A DNA stretch of 10,648 nucleotides from Pseudomonadota bacterium (GCA_021826485.1 JAKAZX010000106.1:1-10648), one strand, 5' to 3'. Counted from the stretch's first letter, positions 1 through 7,021 are shown. Notes: a model not told the origin generated them from the sequence alone. Made by a program: numbers and translations.

Positions 1-1
1 G

Positions 2-577
2 CCGCCGGCCTTGACGGAGGCGCTGCACGAGGCGGCGATGGCGCAGATCCTGCGCCCGGCGCTGGCCGAACTGGCGCGCCAGGGCACGCCGTTCCGCGGC
101 ATCCTGTTCGCCGGCCTGATGCTGACCGCCGACGGGCCACGGCTGATCGAATTCAACGTCCGGCTCGGCGACCCGGAGGCGCAATGCCTGCTGCCGCGCC
201 TGCAATCCGACCTGCTGCCCGCCCTGCTCGCCGCCTGTGAGGGCGAACTCGGCGATTTCGACCTGCGCTTCCGCCCCGGCGCGACGCTGGCGGTGGTGCT
301 GGCGGCGCGCGGCTATCCCGGCGCGTTCGCCCGCTACACGCCGATCGGCGACCTGAGCCGCGCCGCCGCGCTGCCCGGCGTGCAGGTGTTCCAGGCCGGC
401 ACGGAGACGCTGGACGGCCAACTGGTGGCCGCAGGGGGGCGGGTGCTGACCGTGTGCGGCACCGGCCCCGATCTCGCCGCCGCCCATGCCGCGGCCTATC
501 GCGGGGTGGCCGCGATCGACTGGCCGGCCGGGTTCCATCGCCGCGACATCGGCTGGCGGGCGCTGGCCCCGCGCTGA
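2..577 (+). CDS. purD: phosphoribosylamine-glycine ligase (PurD), C-terminal part
   Basis: This is the 3' end of the GAR synthetase gene of de novo purine synthesis, which joins phosphoribosylamine and glycine using ATP. The gene starts before the window. The frame is open from base 2 and gives about 191 residues. The translation shows the end of the ATP-grasp fold, with the metal- and phosphate-binding stretch IEFNVRLGDPEAQ (the family's EFN.R.GDPE.Q signature). It then shows the PurD C-terminal domain, with VVLAARGYPG, the AAGGRVLTVCGTG stretch and the terminal HRRDIGWRAL, which resembles the usual Y.TDIGYRA ending. Nothing looks broken. The stop lies about 76 bp before the marR start, and that gap carries its own promoter-like elements, so co-transcription is not required. 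The family call is close to certain. Confidence 0.96.
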   Translation, partial: PPALTEALHEAAMAQILRPALAELARQGTPFRGILFAGLMLTADGPRLIEFNVRLGDPEAQCLLPRLQSDLLPALLAACEGELGDFDLRFRPGATLAVVLAARGYPGAFARYTPIGDLSRAAALPGVQVFQAGTETLDGQLVAAGGRVLTVCGTGPDLAAAHAAAYRGVAAIDWPAGFHRRDIGWRALAPR

Positions 578-599
578 ATCGCCGCTGCTGCCATGCGCT

Positions 600-617
600 G
601 GGGACATGCAATGCCCC
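600..617. promoter_or_regulatory. imperfect palindrome upstream of marR, candidate operator
   Basis: The sequence reads GGGG-a-CAT-GCA-ATG-CCCC. This is a 7-bp inverted repeat with one extra A in the left arm and a 3-base centre. It sits in the short gap between purD and the marR-emrAB genes, just before the likely promoter. MarR proteins usually bind imperfect palindromes of about this size next to their own promoter, so an operator is a reasonable inference. It could also be a weak hairpin ending the purD transcript, although no T-run follows. Confidence 0.35.
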
Positions 618-640
618 CTGCACGATACCATAACGTCGCT

Positions 641-646
641 TATTAT
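641..646 (+). promoter_or_regulatory. possible -10 box for the marR-emrAB operon
   Basis: TATTAT lies in a rare AT-rich patch of this otherwise very GC-rich gap. Standard promoter geometry would place the transcription start at about base 653, one base before the preferred GTG start of marR. That would give a leaderless or nearly leaderless message. The -35 side (around 618-623) matches the consensus poorly, so the box is tentative. Confidence 0.4.
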
Positions 647-653
647 ATGGCGC

Positions 654-1130
654 GTGACCGAGACCCCCGACCTGCTGTTCCTGCTGCATGACGTCGCCCG
701 CCTGTTGCGGCACGAGGCCGACCGGCGCGCCAGCACCCAGGGCCTGACCCGCGCGCAGTGGGTGATCCTGTTCTGGCTCTCCCGCCAGCCGGGCCTGTCG
801 CAGAAGGAACTGTCCGAACTGCTGGAAGTGGAGCCGATCACCGTGGCCCGCCTGATCGACCGGCTGGAATCGCGCGGACTGGTGGAGCGGCGGCCCGATG
901 CCAGGGACCGGCGCATCTGGCGGCTCCATCTGCTGCCGCCGGCGGAGCCGGTGCTCGCGGCGATGCAGATCGAACGGGCCGCGATCCACCGCATGGCCAC
1001 CACACATATCGACACAGAGACCGAAGCGACGATGATCGAAGGACTGCGCAAGATGAAGGCCACCATCCTGGGCGAATGCCGCGCCCGTCCCGAAGCGCGG
1101 GACGGCGTTCCGGCGAAGGCGGTGGCGTGA
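654..1130 (+). CDS. MarR-family winged-helix transcriptional regulator
   Basis: This is a small dimeric DNA-binding repressor of the MarR/EmrR type, about 158 residues from the chosen GTG start. The N-terminal helix (TPDLLFLLHDVARLLR) is followed by a winged helix-turn-helix at residues 48-95. In it, LSQKELSELLEVEPITVARL forms the helix-turn-helix and PDARDRRIWRLHL the wing, with the typical D.RD.R pattern. A C-terminal dimerisation helix follows. The GTG at 654 is preferred because the family-like sequence begins there and a -10-like box lies just upstream. An in-frame ATG at 606 would add 16 residues (MQCPLHDTITS...) with no family resemblance. The stop overlaps the emrA start by one base. 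By analogy with EmrR it probably represses the operon and releases it on binding a toxic, often phenolic or lipophilic, ligand. The ligand cannot be read from the sequence. Confidence 0.93.
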   Translation: MTETPDLLFLLHDVARLLRHEADRRASTQGLTRAQWVILFWLSRQPGLSQKELSELLEVEPITVARLIDRLESRGLVERRPDARDRRIWRLHLLPPAEPVLAAMQIERAAIHRMATTHIDTETEATMIEGLRKMKATILGECRARPEARDGVPAKAVA

Positions 1131-2215
1131 TGGCGTCTGCAACCACCGCCCCCGGGACCATCACGGTCGGCGCGCGCCGCCGGCCGGGCGTGAAGGTGCT
1201 GCGCCCGCTGCTGATGATCGGCGGCATCGTCGTCGTGGCGGTCGGCGCCACGGCATGGTGGCTGAACGGCGGCCGCTACGTCTCGGTCGATGACGCCTAT
1301 GTGCGGGCCGCCAAGCTGGCAGTGTCGGACGACATCTCCGGCATCATCGGCGAGGTCGATGTGCATGAAGGCCAGCACGTGAAGGCGGGCGACGTGCTGT
1401 TCCGCCTGCGCGACCGGCAGGTGCGGATCGCGCTGGCCGGCGCCCGCGCGAATCTGGCGCAGACCGCGCTGACGCTGGAATCGATGCAGCGCGACTACCG
1501 CCGCATGCTGAGCGACGTCACCACGCGCGAGGCGCAGGTGGACGCCGATCAGGCGAATTTCGACCGCTATGCCGGGCTGGTGAAAAGCGGCGGCGTGACC
1601 CGCGCCGAATATGACGATGCGCGATTCAAGCTGGCATCCGACAAGGCGGCGGTGGAGAGCCTGAAGGAACAGGCAACCGTGCAGCTCGCCCGCCTCGGCG
1701 GCAATCCGGCCGCCGACGTGACGACGTTGCCGCAGTACCAGCAGGCCGAGGCGCAGGTGGAGGAATACCAGCGCCAGATGGACCATACCGTGGTGCGCGC
1801 GCCGTTCAGCGGCATCGTCACCAATGTCGAATCGGCGCAGCCGGGCATGTATCTGGCCGCCTCGCAGGCGGCATTCGGGCTGGTGTCCGATGAGCATGTC
1901 TGGATCGAGGCGAACCCGAAGGAAACCGAACTCACCTGGGTCAAGCTCGGCGATCCGGTCGAAGTGAGGGTGGACACCTATCCGGGCCGCGTCTGGCACG
2001 GCACGGTGGAAAGCATCGCGCCCGCCGCAACCTCGGAATTCTCCGTGCTGCCGGCACAGAATTCCTCGGGCAACTGGGTGAAGGTGGTGCAGCGCCTGCC
2101 GGTGCGCATCCGGCTGGACCGCAAGCCGGGCGACCCGGTGCTGAGCGCGGGCATGAGCGTCGAGGCCGACATCGATACCGGCCATACCCGCCACTTCTCC
2201 GACCTGCTGCCGTGA
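1130..2215 (+). CDS. emrA: EmrA/HlyD-family efflux membrane fusion protein
   Basis: This periplasmic adaptor joins an inner-membrane pump to an outer-membrane channel. The 361-residue product has a short basic cytoplasmic tail and a single transmembrane anchor at about residues 23-45 (RPLLMIGGIVVVAVGATAWW). The first half of the lipoyl-like domain lies at about 52-93 (VSVDDAYVRA, GEVDVHEGQHVKAGDVLFRL). A long coiled-coil hairpin spans about 95-218, the second lipoyl half begins at 222 (VRAPFSGIVTNV), and a beta-barrel domain follows, with the EmrA-type stretch NWVKVVQRLPVRI at 315-327. The ATG at 1130 shares its A with the marR stop. The stop overlaps the next gene in GTGA, so the three genes are very probably translated together. 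No TolC-like gene is in view, so the outer-membrane partner must be encoded elsewhere. Confidence 0.94.
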   Translation: MASATTAPGTITVGARRRPGVKVLRPLLMIGGIVVVAVGATAWWLNGGRYVSVDDAYVRAAKLAVSDDISGIIGEVDVHEGQHVKAGDVLFRLRDRQVRIALAGARANLAQTALTLESMQRDYRRMLSDVTTREAQVDADQANFDRYAGLVKSGGVTRAEYDDARFKLASDKAAVESLKEQATVQLARLGGNPAADVTTLPQYQQAEAQVEEYQRQMDHTVVRAPFSGIVTNVESAQPGMYLAASQAAFGLVSDEHVWIEANPKETELTWVKLGDPVEVRVDTYPGRVWHGTVESIAPAATSEFSVLPAQNSSGNWVKVVQRLPVRIRLDRKPGDPVLSAGMSVEADIDTGHTRHFSDLLP

Positions 2216-3762
2216 ATGCCATGACGGCCGATCGCCCGGTGCCGCACCGGGCGATCATCACCATCTGCGCGATGATCGCGACGCTGATGCAGGCGCTCGA
2301 TTCGACCATCGCCAACGTGGCGCTGCCCTACATGCAAGGCAGCCTGTCGGCGACGTCGGATCAGATCACCTGGGTGCTCACGTCCTACGTGGTCGCGGCG
2401 GCGATCATGACCGCGCCGGTCGGCTGGCTGGCGGCCCGATTCGGGCGCAAGAACCTGTTCGTGATCTGCCTGTTCGGATTCACCGGCGCATCGATGCTGT
2501 GCGGCGTCGCCCAGTCGCTGCCGCAGATGGTGGCGTTCCGGCTGCTGCAGGGCGTGTTCGGCGCGGCCCTGGTGCCGCTGTCGCAGGCGCTGATGCTGGA
2601 CATCTACCCGCCCGCGCAGCGCGGCACCGCGATGGCGGTCTGGGGCATGGGCGTGATGGTCGGGCCGATCCTGGGCCCCACGCTCGGCGGCTATCTGACC
2701 GACGTGTATGACTGGCGCTGGGTGTTCTACGTCAACCTGCCGTTCGGCGCGCTCGCCATCGCGGGGCTGATGCTGTTCATGCCGAAGGCACGCACCGATC
2801 CGTCGCTGCGCTTCGACTGGACCGGGTTCGGCGTGCTGGCGCTCGGCCTCGGGTCGTTGCAGATGATGCTCGACCGCGGGCAGGACAAGGACTGGTTCTC
2901 CTCCGGGGAGATCATCACCGAGGCGGTGCTGGCCGGCCTCGGCATCTATCTGTTCGTCGTGCATCTGCTGACCGCCGGGCGGCCGTTCATCACGCCGCGC
3001 ATCTTCCGCGACCGCAATTTCAGCGCCGCGCTGCTGATGATGTTCTCGGTCGGCGTCGTGCTGCTCGCCACCTCGGCGCTGCTGGCACCATGGCTGCAGA
3101 CGCTGGGCAATTATCCGGTGGCGACCGCCGGTCTGGTGATGGCACCGCGCGGCATCGGCACGATGGCGAGCATGCTGCTCGCCGGCAAGCTCGCGGCACG
3201 GGTCGATCCGCGCAAGCTGATCGCGCTGGGGCTGCTGCTGCTGATCTGGTCGCTCCGTGAATCGACGACATGGACGCCGGACATCGACAAATGGGCGCTG
3301 ATCAGCACGCTGATGGTGCAGGGCGCGGCGCTGGGCTTCGTGTTCATCCCGTTGCAGGTGCTCGCCTTCGCCACGCTGCCGGCGATGCTGCGCACCGAGG
3401 GCACCGCCCTGCTCGCCCTGTTCCGCAATGTCGGCAGCGCGATCGGCGTTTCCGTGACCTCCGCCCTGCTCGCCCACAACGTGCAGGTGGAGCACAGCGT
3501 ACTCGGCAGCTATGTCACGCCGTTCAACCGCGCGTTGCAAAGCGGCGGCGCCGTCACGCAGTTCCTCAACCCGGCGCGCAACGCGGGCGTGCAGCTTCTG
3601 GATGCCATCATCAACAACCAGGCGCTGATCATCGCCTACGTGGACGACTACAAGTTCATGATGCTGACGACGCTGCCGACACTGGCGCTGCTGTTCCTGA
3701 TGCGCCGGCCGAACGCGCCGCCCGCCCAGTCTGCCGACGGGCATGGCGCGGTGATGGACTGA
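2212..3762 (+). CDS. emrB: EmrB/QacA-type MFS efflux pump (DHA2 family)
   Basis: This is a proton-driven multidrug exporter of the inner membrane with the 14-helix DHA2 design, 516 residues, the usual length. Visible family signatures include helix 1 LDSTIANVALP (residues 29-39), motif A GWLAARFGRK (71-80), the motif B region FRLLQGVFGAA with its Arg at 110, antiporter motif C GVMVGPILGPTLGG (147-160), and DWRWVFYVNLP (167-177). The annotated GTG start sits in a four-base GTGA overlap with the emrA stop, which suggests translational coupling. An ATG three codons later (2221) is an equally possible start. It should work with the EmrA-like protein, with export controlled by the MarR protein upstream. 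The substrate is unknown; hydrophobic toxicants are usual for the family. Confidence 0.95.
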   Translation: MNAMTADRPVPHRAIITICAMIATLMQALDSTIANVALPYMQGSLSATSDQITWVLTSYVVAAAIMTAPVGWLAARFGRKNLFVICLFGFTGASMLCGVAQSLPQMVAFRLLQGVFGAALVPLSQALMLDIYPPAQRGTAMAVWGMGVMVGPILGPTLGGYLTDVYDWRWVFYVNLPFGALAIAGLMLFMPKARTDPSLRFDWTGFGVLALGLGSLQMMLDRGQDKDWFSSGEIITEAVLAGLGIYLFVVHLLTAGRPFITPRIFRDRNFSAALLMMFSVGVVLLATSALLAPWLQTLGNYPVATAGLVMAPRGIGTMASMLLAGKLAARVDPRKLIALGLLLLIWSLRESTTWTPDIDKWALISTLMVQGAALGFVFIPLQVLAFATLPAMLRTEGTALLALFRNVGSAIGVSVTSALLAHNVQVEHSVLGSYVTPFNRALQSGGAVTQFLNPARNAGVQLLDAIINNQALIIAYVDDYKFMMLTTLPTLALLFLMRRPNAPPAQSADGHGAVMD

Positions 3763-3768
3763 TCCGGC

Positions 3769-3798
3769 CGCGCCGGGGCCGCTACTTCCCCGGCAGCG
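3769..3798. terminator. GC-rich hairpin between convergent emrB and tfoX-like genes
   Basis: A perfect 7-bp inverted repeat (GCCGGGG at 3772-3778 and CCCCGGC at 3788-3794) encloses a 9-base loop. Beyond one bulged A it extends by three further pairs. It covers the stop codon of the minus-strand gene and lies 6 bp past the emrB stop, where a bidirectional transcription end would be expected. There is no T-run on either side, so a classical Rho-independent terminator is not demonstrated. Confidence 0.4.
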
Positions 3799-4111
3799 CG
3801 CGGACGAAATCCAGCGCGGCATCCAGCAGCCGGCGGCGCAGCGCATCGTCGCCGTAGGCCGCCGGGCCGACGCGCACCCAGCCCTGCATGCGGCGCGCCC
3901 CCATCCGCATCGGTGCGATGTCGGGCAGCGCCAGCGCCCAGCCGTCCCGGTCCCGGCCCAGGCGCAGCAGCATGCCATCCTGCCGCGCACCGCACAGCAG
4001 GTTCCCGCGCAATAGCCACGCGAGGCCGCCGAACATCGGCGTCTCGGTCAGCCCGCGCTCGCTCCGCAGATCCTCCCGCAGCAATTCCTCAAGCCCGGCA
4101 TCGCGCGCCAC
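3782..4111 (-). CDS. TfoX N-terminal domain protein
   Basis: This is a small single-domain protein of the TfoX_N family, 109 residues from the chosen GTG at 4111. The translation opens ARDAGLEELLREDL, then carries the family core ETPMFGGLAWLLRGNLLCG (about residues 23-41), an alternating strand segment with LLRLGRDRDGWALALP, the GARRMQGWVRVGP stretch, and a closing helix ending in ALDFVRALPGK. The frame stays open upstream to 4261, but residues there are low-complexity and unlike the family. A GGGGGA purine run lies about 5 bases before the GTG. The C-terminal helix-hairpin-helix half of the full competence regulator TfoX/Sxy is absent, as in many proteobacterial stand-alone members. The biochemical role of such short proteins is not established, and nothing nearby suggests competence. 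Confidence 0.85.
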   Translation of the reverse strand: MARDAGLEELLREDLRSERGLTETPMFGGLAWLLRGNLLCGARQDGMLLRLGRDRDGWALALPDIAPMRMGARRMQGWVRVGPAAYGDDALRRRLLDAALDFVRALPGK

Positions 4112-4275
4112 GCCGTCCCCCGCCGCCGCCACCGGGCAAGCCTGCCGCATCGGCGGATGGCGCGCCAGCCCTTGGTGCGGCGCGGCACCGGCGATAGCCT
4201 GCGGCATCGGCGACACGGCAACCGCCGCGATGCGGCCGCCGACGGTCGCGCGGCCGGGCAATGGAGAACGGGATC

Positions 4276-5040
4276 ATGACTGAGCCGCGCAGAATTCTCA
4301 TCACCGGCGGCACCTCCGGCATCGGGCTGGCGGCGGCGCGGCGCTTCGCCGCCGAGGGCGCGGCGCGGCTGGTGCTCAACGGGCGCGATCCGGCCCGCGG
4401 GGCGGCGGCGTGCCGCGCGGTGCAGGCCGCCGTGCCGGACAGCGTGGTGACGTTCATCGCCGCCGACGTGACGCAGCGGGAGACGGCGGCGCATCTAGTG
4501 ACGGAGGCCGCGCGCACGCTCGACGGGCCGATCGACGTGCTGGTGAACTCCGCCGGCGGGGACTTCATCCCGTCGCTGTTCCACGAGACGACGCTGGATC
4601 AGATCGACGGCATCGTGCGCTGCTGGTTGCTGGCAACGATGTATGTCTGCCGGCTGGCGCTGCCGGCGATGCGCGATGGCGGCGCCATCGTCAATGTCGC
4701 GTCCGATGCGGCCAAGGTGCCGACGCCGGGCGAGGCGGTGATCGGCGCCGCGATGGCCGGCATTGCGATGTTCACGCGCACGCTGGCGATGGAAGCGAAG
4801 CGGCGGCACATCCGGGCCAATGCGGTCACGCCGTCGCTGGTCGCCGGCACGCCCACGTCGGACCGCGTCACCGCCGGGGGCTTCAGCGCCAGGCTGTTCG
4901 ACAAGGCGACGCGGGCCGCCCATCTCGGCGTCGCCAGCGCCGACGATGTCGCGGCCGCCATCGTCTTCCTCGCCGGCCCTGACGCGCAGCGCATGACCGG
5001 CCAGGTCCTGAGCGTGAACGGCGGCATCTCCGCCGGCTAA
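4276..5040 (+). CDS. SDR-family protein with degenerate catalytic site
   Basis: This is a short-chain dehydrogenase/reductase fold protein of 254 residues. The start ATG at 4276 is preferred over 4261 because GGAG lies 9 bases before it. The Rossmann dinucleotide motif TGGTSGIG (residues 10-17), the NSAGG turn (91-95), the ALPAM helix end and the final TGQVLSVNGG are all present, so cofactor binding looks intact. The active site is not. The catalytic Ser is kept (S143 in NVASDAAK), but 13 residues on, where YxxxK should be, the sequence reads IGAAM, placing Ile at 156 for Tyr and Met at 160 for Lys. The supporting Asn position appears to be Trp117. The layout around SDAAKVPTPGEAV resembles BadH-like cyclic-acid or acyl-CoA SDRs, but classical hydride transfer seems unlikely. 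The stop overlaps that of the convergent kinase gene. Confidence 0.88.
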   Translation: MTEPRRILITGGTSGIGLAAARRFAAEGAARLVLNGRDPARGAAACRAVQAAVPDSVVTFIAADVTQRETAAHLVTEAARTLDGPIDVLVNSAGGDFIPSLFHETTLDQIDGIVRCWLLATMYVCRLALPAMRDGGAIVNVASDAAKVPTPGEAVIGAAMAGIAMFTRTLAMEAKRRHIRANAVTPSLVAGTPTSDRVTAGGFSARLFDKATRAAHLGVASADDVAAAIVFLAGPDAQRMTGQVLSVNGGISAG

Positions 5041-6032
5041 TCCAGCGCCGCTTCCGCCCGCAGGTCGCGCAGCAGCCGCGCGCCGTAATGGCCGATCACC
5101 TCGGCCGCGGCGAGGCTGCCGAGCCGGGCGCAGGCGGCGAGCGACCGGCCGGCGGTCAGCGCCGTCAGGAACCCGGCCGCATAGGCGTCGCCGGCGCCGG
5201 TGGTGTCGATCACGGTCGCCGGCGCCGCGGGGACCTCGGCGGTCTCCTCGCCCCGGATGACGATGCTGCCCTGTTCGCTGCGCGTCACCGCGGCCAGCGC
5301 AACTTCCCGCCGCGCCAGCCCGAGCGCGTCGGCGAGTTCGCTGCATTCATAGAGGCTGCACAGCTCGGCCTCGTTGGCGAACAGGATGTCGATATGGCTG
5401 CGCACCAGCGCGCGGAAGGCGGCGCGGTGGCGATCGACGCAGAAGGAATCGGACAGCGTCAGGGCCACCTGCCGCCCCGCCGCGTGCGCGAGCGCAGCCG
5501 CATGGCGGAAGGCCGCCTGGGCCGCCGACTCGTCGAACAGATAGCCTTCCAGATAGACGACGGACGCGGCGGCAACCGCGTCCGCATCGACTTCATCCGG
5601 CCCGAAGGACACGCAGGCGCCGAGATAGGTGTTCATGGTGCGCTGCGCGTCGGGCGTGACCAGGATCAGGCACCGCGCCGTCGGCGCGCCGCCGACCAGC
5701 GGCGGGGTGGGAAAATGCACGCCGGCTGCCGCGATGTCATGGCGGAACACGGCGCCGAGCTGGTCATCGGCGACCCGCCCGAGATAGGCGGCCCGCGCGC
5801 CCAGGCCAGCGGCGACGGCGCAGGTATTGGCCGCCGACCCGCCGCTGCTTTCCTGGCCCGGCGGCATCGCGGCGTAGATCTGCTCGGCCCGCTGCGCATC
5901 GATCAGCGTCATGCTGCCCTTGCGCATGTCATGCCGCGTGATGAACGCCTCTCCGACCGGCGCCACCACATCGACGATCGCGTTGCCGATACCGAGGATA
6001 TCGAAGCGTGGGGCCGTTGCAGGCGCGGTCAT
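5037..6032 (-). CDS. PfkB-family carbohydrate/nucleoside kinase (adenosine kinase-like)
   Basis: This is a cytoplasmic ribokinase-fold kinase of 331 residues that transfers phosphate from ATP to a sugar or nucleoside hydroxyl. The N-terminus DILGIGNAIVDVVAPV, the PfkB signature 1 region SGGSAANTCAVAAGLG (63-78) with YLGRVADDQLG, the magnesium-linked NEAE at 220-223 and signature 2 DTTGAGD at 276-282 (catalytic Asp282) are all intact. The arrangement matches the alphaproteobacterial proteins usually annotated as adenosine kinase. Adenosine as the substrate is an inference from that resemblance; another nucleoside or sugar is possible. A CGGAG ribosome-binding site lies about 7 bases before the ATG. 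The TAG stop overlaps the TAA stop of the convergent SDR gene. The gene is transcribed away from the lipoprotein gene across a 208-bp shared upstream region. Confidence 0.93.
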   Translation of the reverse strand: MTAPATAPRFDILGIGNAIVDVVAPVGEAFITRHDMRKGSMTLIDAQRAEQIYAAMPPGQESSGGSAANTCAVAAGLGARAAYLGRVADDQLGAVFRHDIAAAGVHFPTPPLVGGAPTARCLILVTPDAQRTMNTYLGACVSFGPDEVDADAVAAASVVYLEGYLFDESAAQAAFRHAAALAHAAGRQVALTLSDSFCVDRHRAAFRALVRSHIDILFANEAELCSLYECSELADALGLARREVALAAVTRSEQGSIVIRGEETAEVPAAPATVIDTTGAGDAYAAGFLTALTAGRSLAACARLGSLAAAEVIGHYGARLLRDLRAEAALD

Positions 6033-6134
6033 GCGGGAACTCCGGGAACGGAAAGCCGCCGCCTAACATCCGGCGGACCGGCGGGCAACCGAACGGGCGG
6101 CGATCGGCCCTGCCCCGCCGGCACGCGGGACCGA

Positions 6135-6174
6135 TTGTCACGCGCTGTGATAAGGCTGTGACTGCGATTGTAAC
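6135..6174. promoter_or_regulatory. repeat-bearing divergent upstream region
   Basis: Within the 208-bp gap between the divergent kinase and lipoprotein genes lies a cluster of related short words: TTGTCAC (6135-6141), CTGTGATAA (6145-6153), CTGTGAC (6156-6162) and TTGTAAC (6168-6174). GTCAC and GTGAC form a 5-bp inverted repeat. TTGTCA is also a good match to a -35 hexamer for the plus-strand gene, but no convincing -10 follows at the right distance. This may be a regulator-binding region; the factor is not recognisable. Confidence 0.3.
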
Positions 6175-6200
6175 GGTGCCGCCGGCACCCCTCATCTGCA

Positions 6201-6224
6201 ACAAGACGACACACCCGTTCTTGT
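6201..6224 (+). promoter_or_regulatory. small hairpin just upstream of the lipoprotein ribosome-binding site
   Basis: ACAAGA (6201-6206) and TCTTGT (6219-6224) form a 6-bp inverted repeat that can extend by a CG/CG pair past one bulged T, leaving a 7-base loop. It ends four bases before the strong ribosome-binding site GGAGAGG (6229-6235), which is itself 5 bases from the ATG. It could tune translation or stabilise the message. Its modest size means chance is also possible. Confidence 0.3.
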
Positions 6225-6240
6225 CATCGGAGAGGTTGCA

Positions 6241-6450
6241 ATGCTTGCCGGTCGTATCCTGGCGATTGTCGGAATCCTCGCTCTCGCCGGCTGCTCGAAC
6301 CTGACCACCACGCAGCAGCGCGCCCTGAGCGGCGGTGCCATCGGTGCCGCGGGCGGTGCGCTGTTCACCGCCGTGCTGGGCGGCCCGATCCTGCTCGGCA
6401 CCGCACTCGGCGCGGGTGCCGGCGCGGTCGCCGGCGCGGTCACGCACTGA
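6241..6450 (+). CDS. small glycine-zipper lipoprotein
   Basis: This 69-residue exported lipoprotein begins with a short signal (MLAGRILAIVGILA) that leads directly into the lipobox LAGC, with the acylated Cys at position 18. After a short polar spacer (SNLTTTQQRALS), the rest is a glycine-zipper segment. GGAIGAAGGA (31-40) and GTALGAGAGAVAGAV (53-67) have small residues every fourth position, as in YMGG-like/Rick_17kDa/OsmB-type outer-membrane proteins. Serine follows the Cys, which is compatible with sorting to the outer membrane. The ribosome-binding site GGAGAGG is strong. A second exported protein follows 13 bp later, so the two may form a small envelope operon. Glycine-zipper lipoproteins often respond to envelope stress; a specific role cannot be read here. 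Confidence 0.87.
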   Translation: MLAGRILAIVGILALAGCSNLTTTQQRALSGGAIGAAGGALFTAVLGGPILLGTALGAGAGAVAGAVTH

Positions 6451-6463
6451 CGGGGGCGCCGCC

Positions 6464-7021
6464 ATGGCCAGGACGTCCCGCGCCGCCGCCCTGCTGCTGG
6501 CCGCCGCCGCGCTCGCGGCACAGCCGGTGCGGATCGGCCTGGCGCACGCCCCCGGCCTGAACGCCGCGCTGGCGCATGGCAACGGCGGCGGTAACGGGGG
6601 CGGCAACGGCGCCACCGGGCATGCCGACAATGCCAATGCCGGGCATGACGGCCCGCAAAGCGACGGCCACGCCGATGCGGATGGCCCCGCCGTCGCCAAT
6701 GCGCGCGGGCTGCAAGGCCGGCTGCACAAGGCGCTCGCGGCGCTGAACGCGGCGCACGCCTCCCACACGGCGCTCGCACATGCGTCTCCGGTGTCGGAGG
6801 TGGGGCGCATCGCCGAATACTATCGCGGGATGCAACTGGCCCTTGCGATGCCGGCCAACACGCCCGCTGAGGTTGCCGAGCGGGACCAGACGATCGCCAA
6901 TCTGCGCTCCTCCCAGCTCGCGCTGGCCGCCAACAAGTCGCTGTCGCCGCCGGTCGTCGCGCAGGTGGACCACCTGCTCGGCCTGCCGCCATCGAACCCG
7001 GCGCTGGGCGTGACCCCCTGA
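6464..7021 (+). CDS. secreted hypothetical protein with Gly/Asn/His/Asp-rich linker
   Basis: The product is not recognised as a member of a named family. The 185-residue product starts at the ATG at 6464, 13 bp after the lipoprotein stop. It has an alanine-rich signal peptide at about residues 1-19 or up to the AHA at 29 (RAAALLLAAAALAA). A low-complexity linker at about 38-75 follows, with NGGGNGGGNG and then repeated His/Asp/Asn-Ala words (GHADNANAGHDG, DGHADADG). The rest is a helical alanine-rich domain (LQGRLHKALAALNAAHA, then GRIAEYYRGMQLALAMP and TIANLRSSQLALAANKSL). The His and Asp residues in the linker could bind metal, but that is speculation. Spacing suggests co-expression with the lipoprotein. 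The ribosome-binding site is weak (GGGGGC). It is probably periplasmic or envelope-associated. Confidence 0.8.
   Translation: MARTSRAAALLLAAAALAAQPVRIGLAHAPGLNAALAHGNGGGNGGGNGATGHADNANAGHDGPQSDGHADADGPAVANARGLQGRLHKALAALNAAHASHTALAHASPVSEVGRIAEYYRGMQLALAMPANTPAEVAERDQTIANLRSSQLALAANKSLSPPVVAQVDHLLGLPPSNPALGVTP

Noticed and set aside
1978..3990. A 670-codon open frame on the minus strand opposite emrB
   Set aside because: Its translation is Arg/His/Gln-rich with no family motifs, and it lies wholly opposite well-supported emrA, emrB and tfoX-like genes. Long antisense frames are common in DNA of this GC content.
4112..4275. A longer N-terminus for the TfoX-like protein or a small gene in the divergent gap
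   Set aside because: The sequence is Pro/Ala/Gly-rich in every frame and shows no conserved motif. It is more likely a plain divergent upstream region; no clear promoter could be picked out.
5088..6161. A 357-codon open frame on the plus strand opposite the PfkB kinase
   Set aside because: It is a shadow of the kinase gene; the translation is Arg/Gly-rich and unlike any protein family, while the kinase strand has all PfkB motifs.
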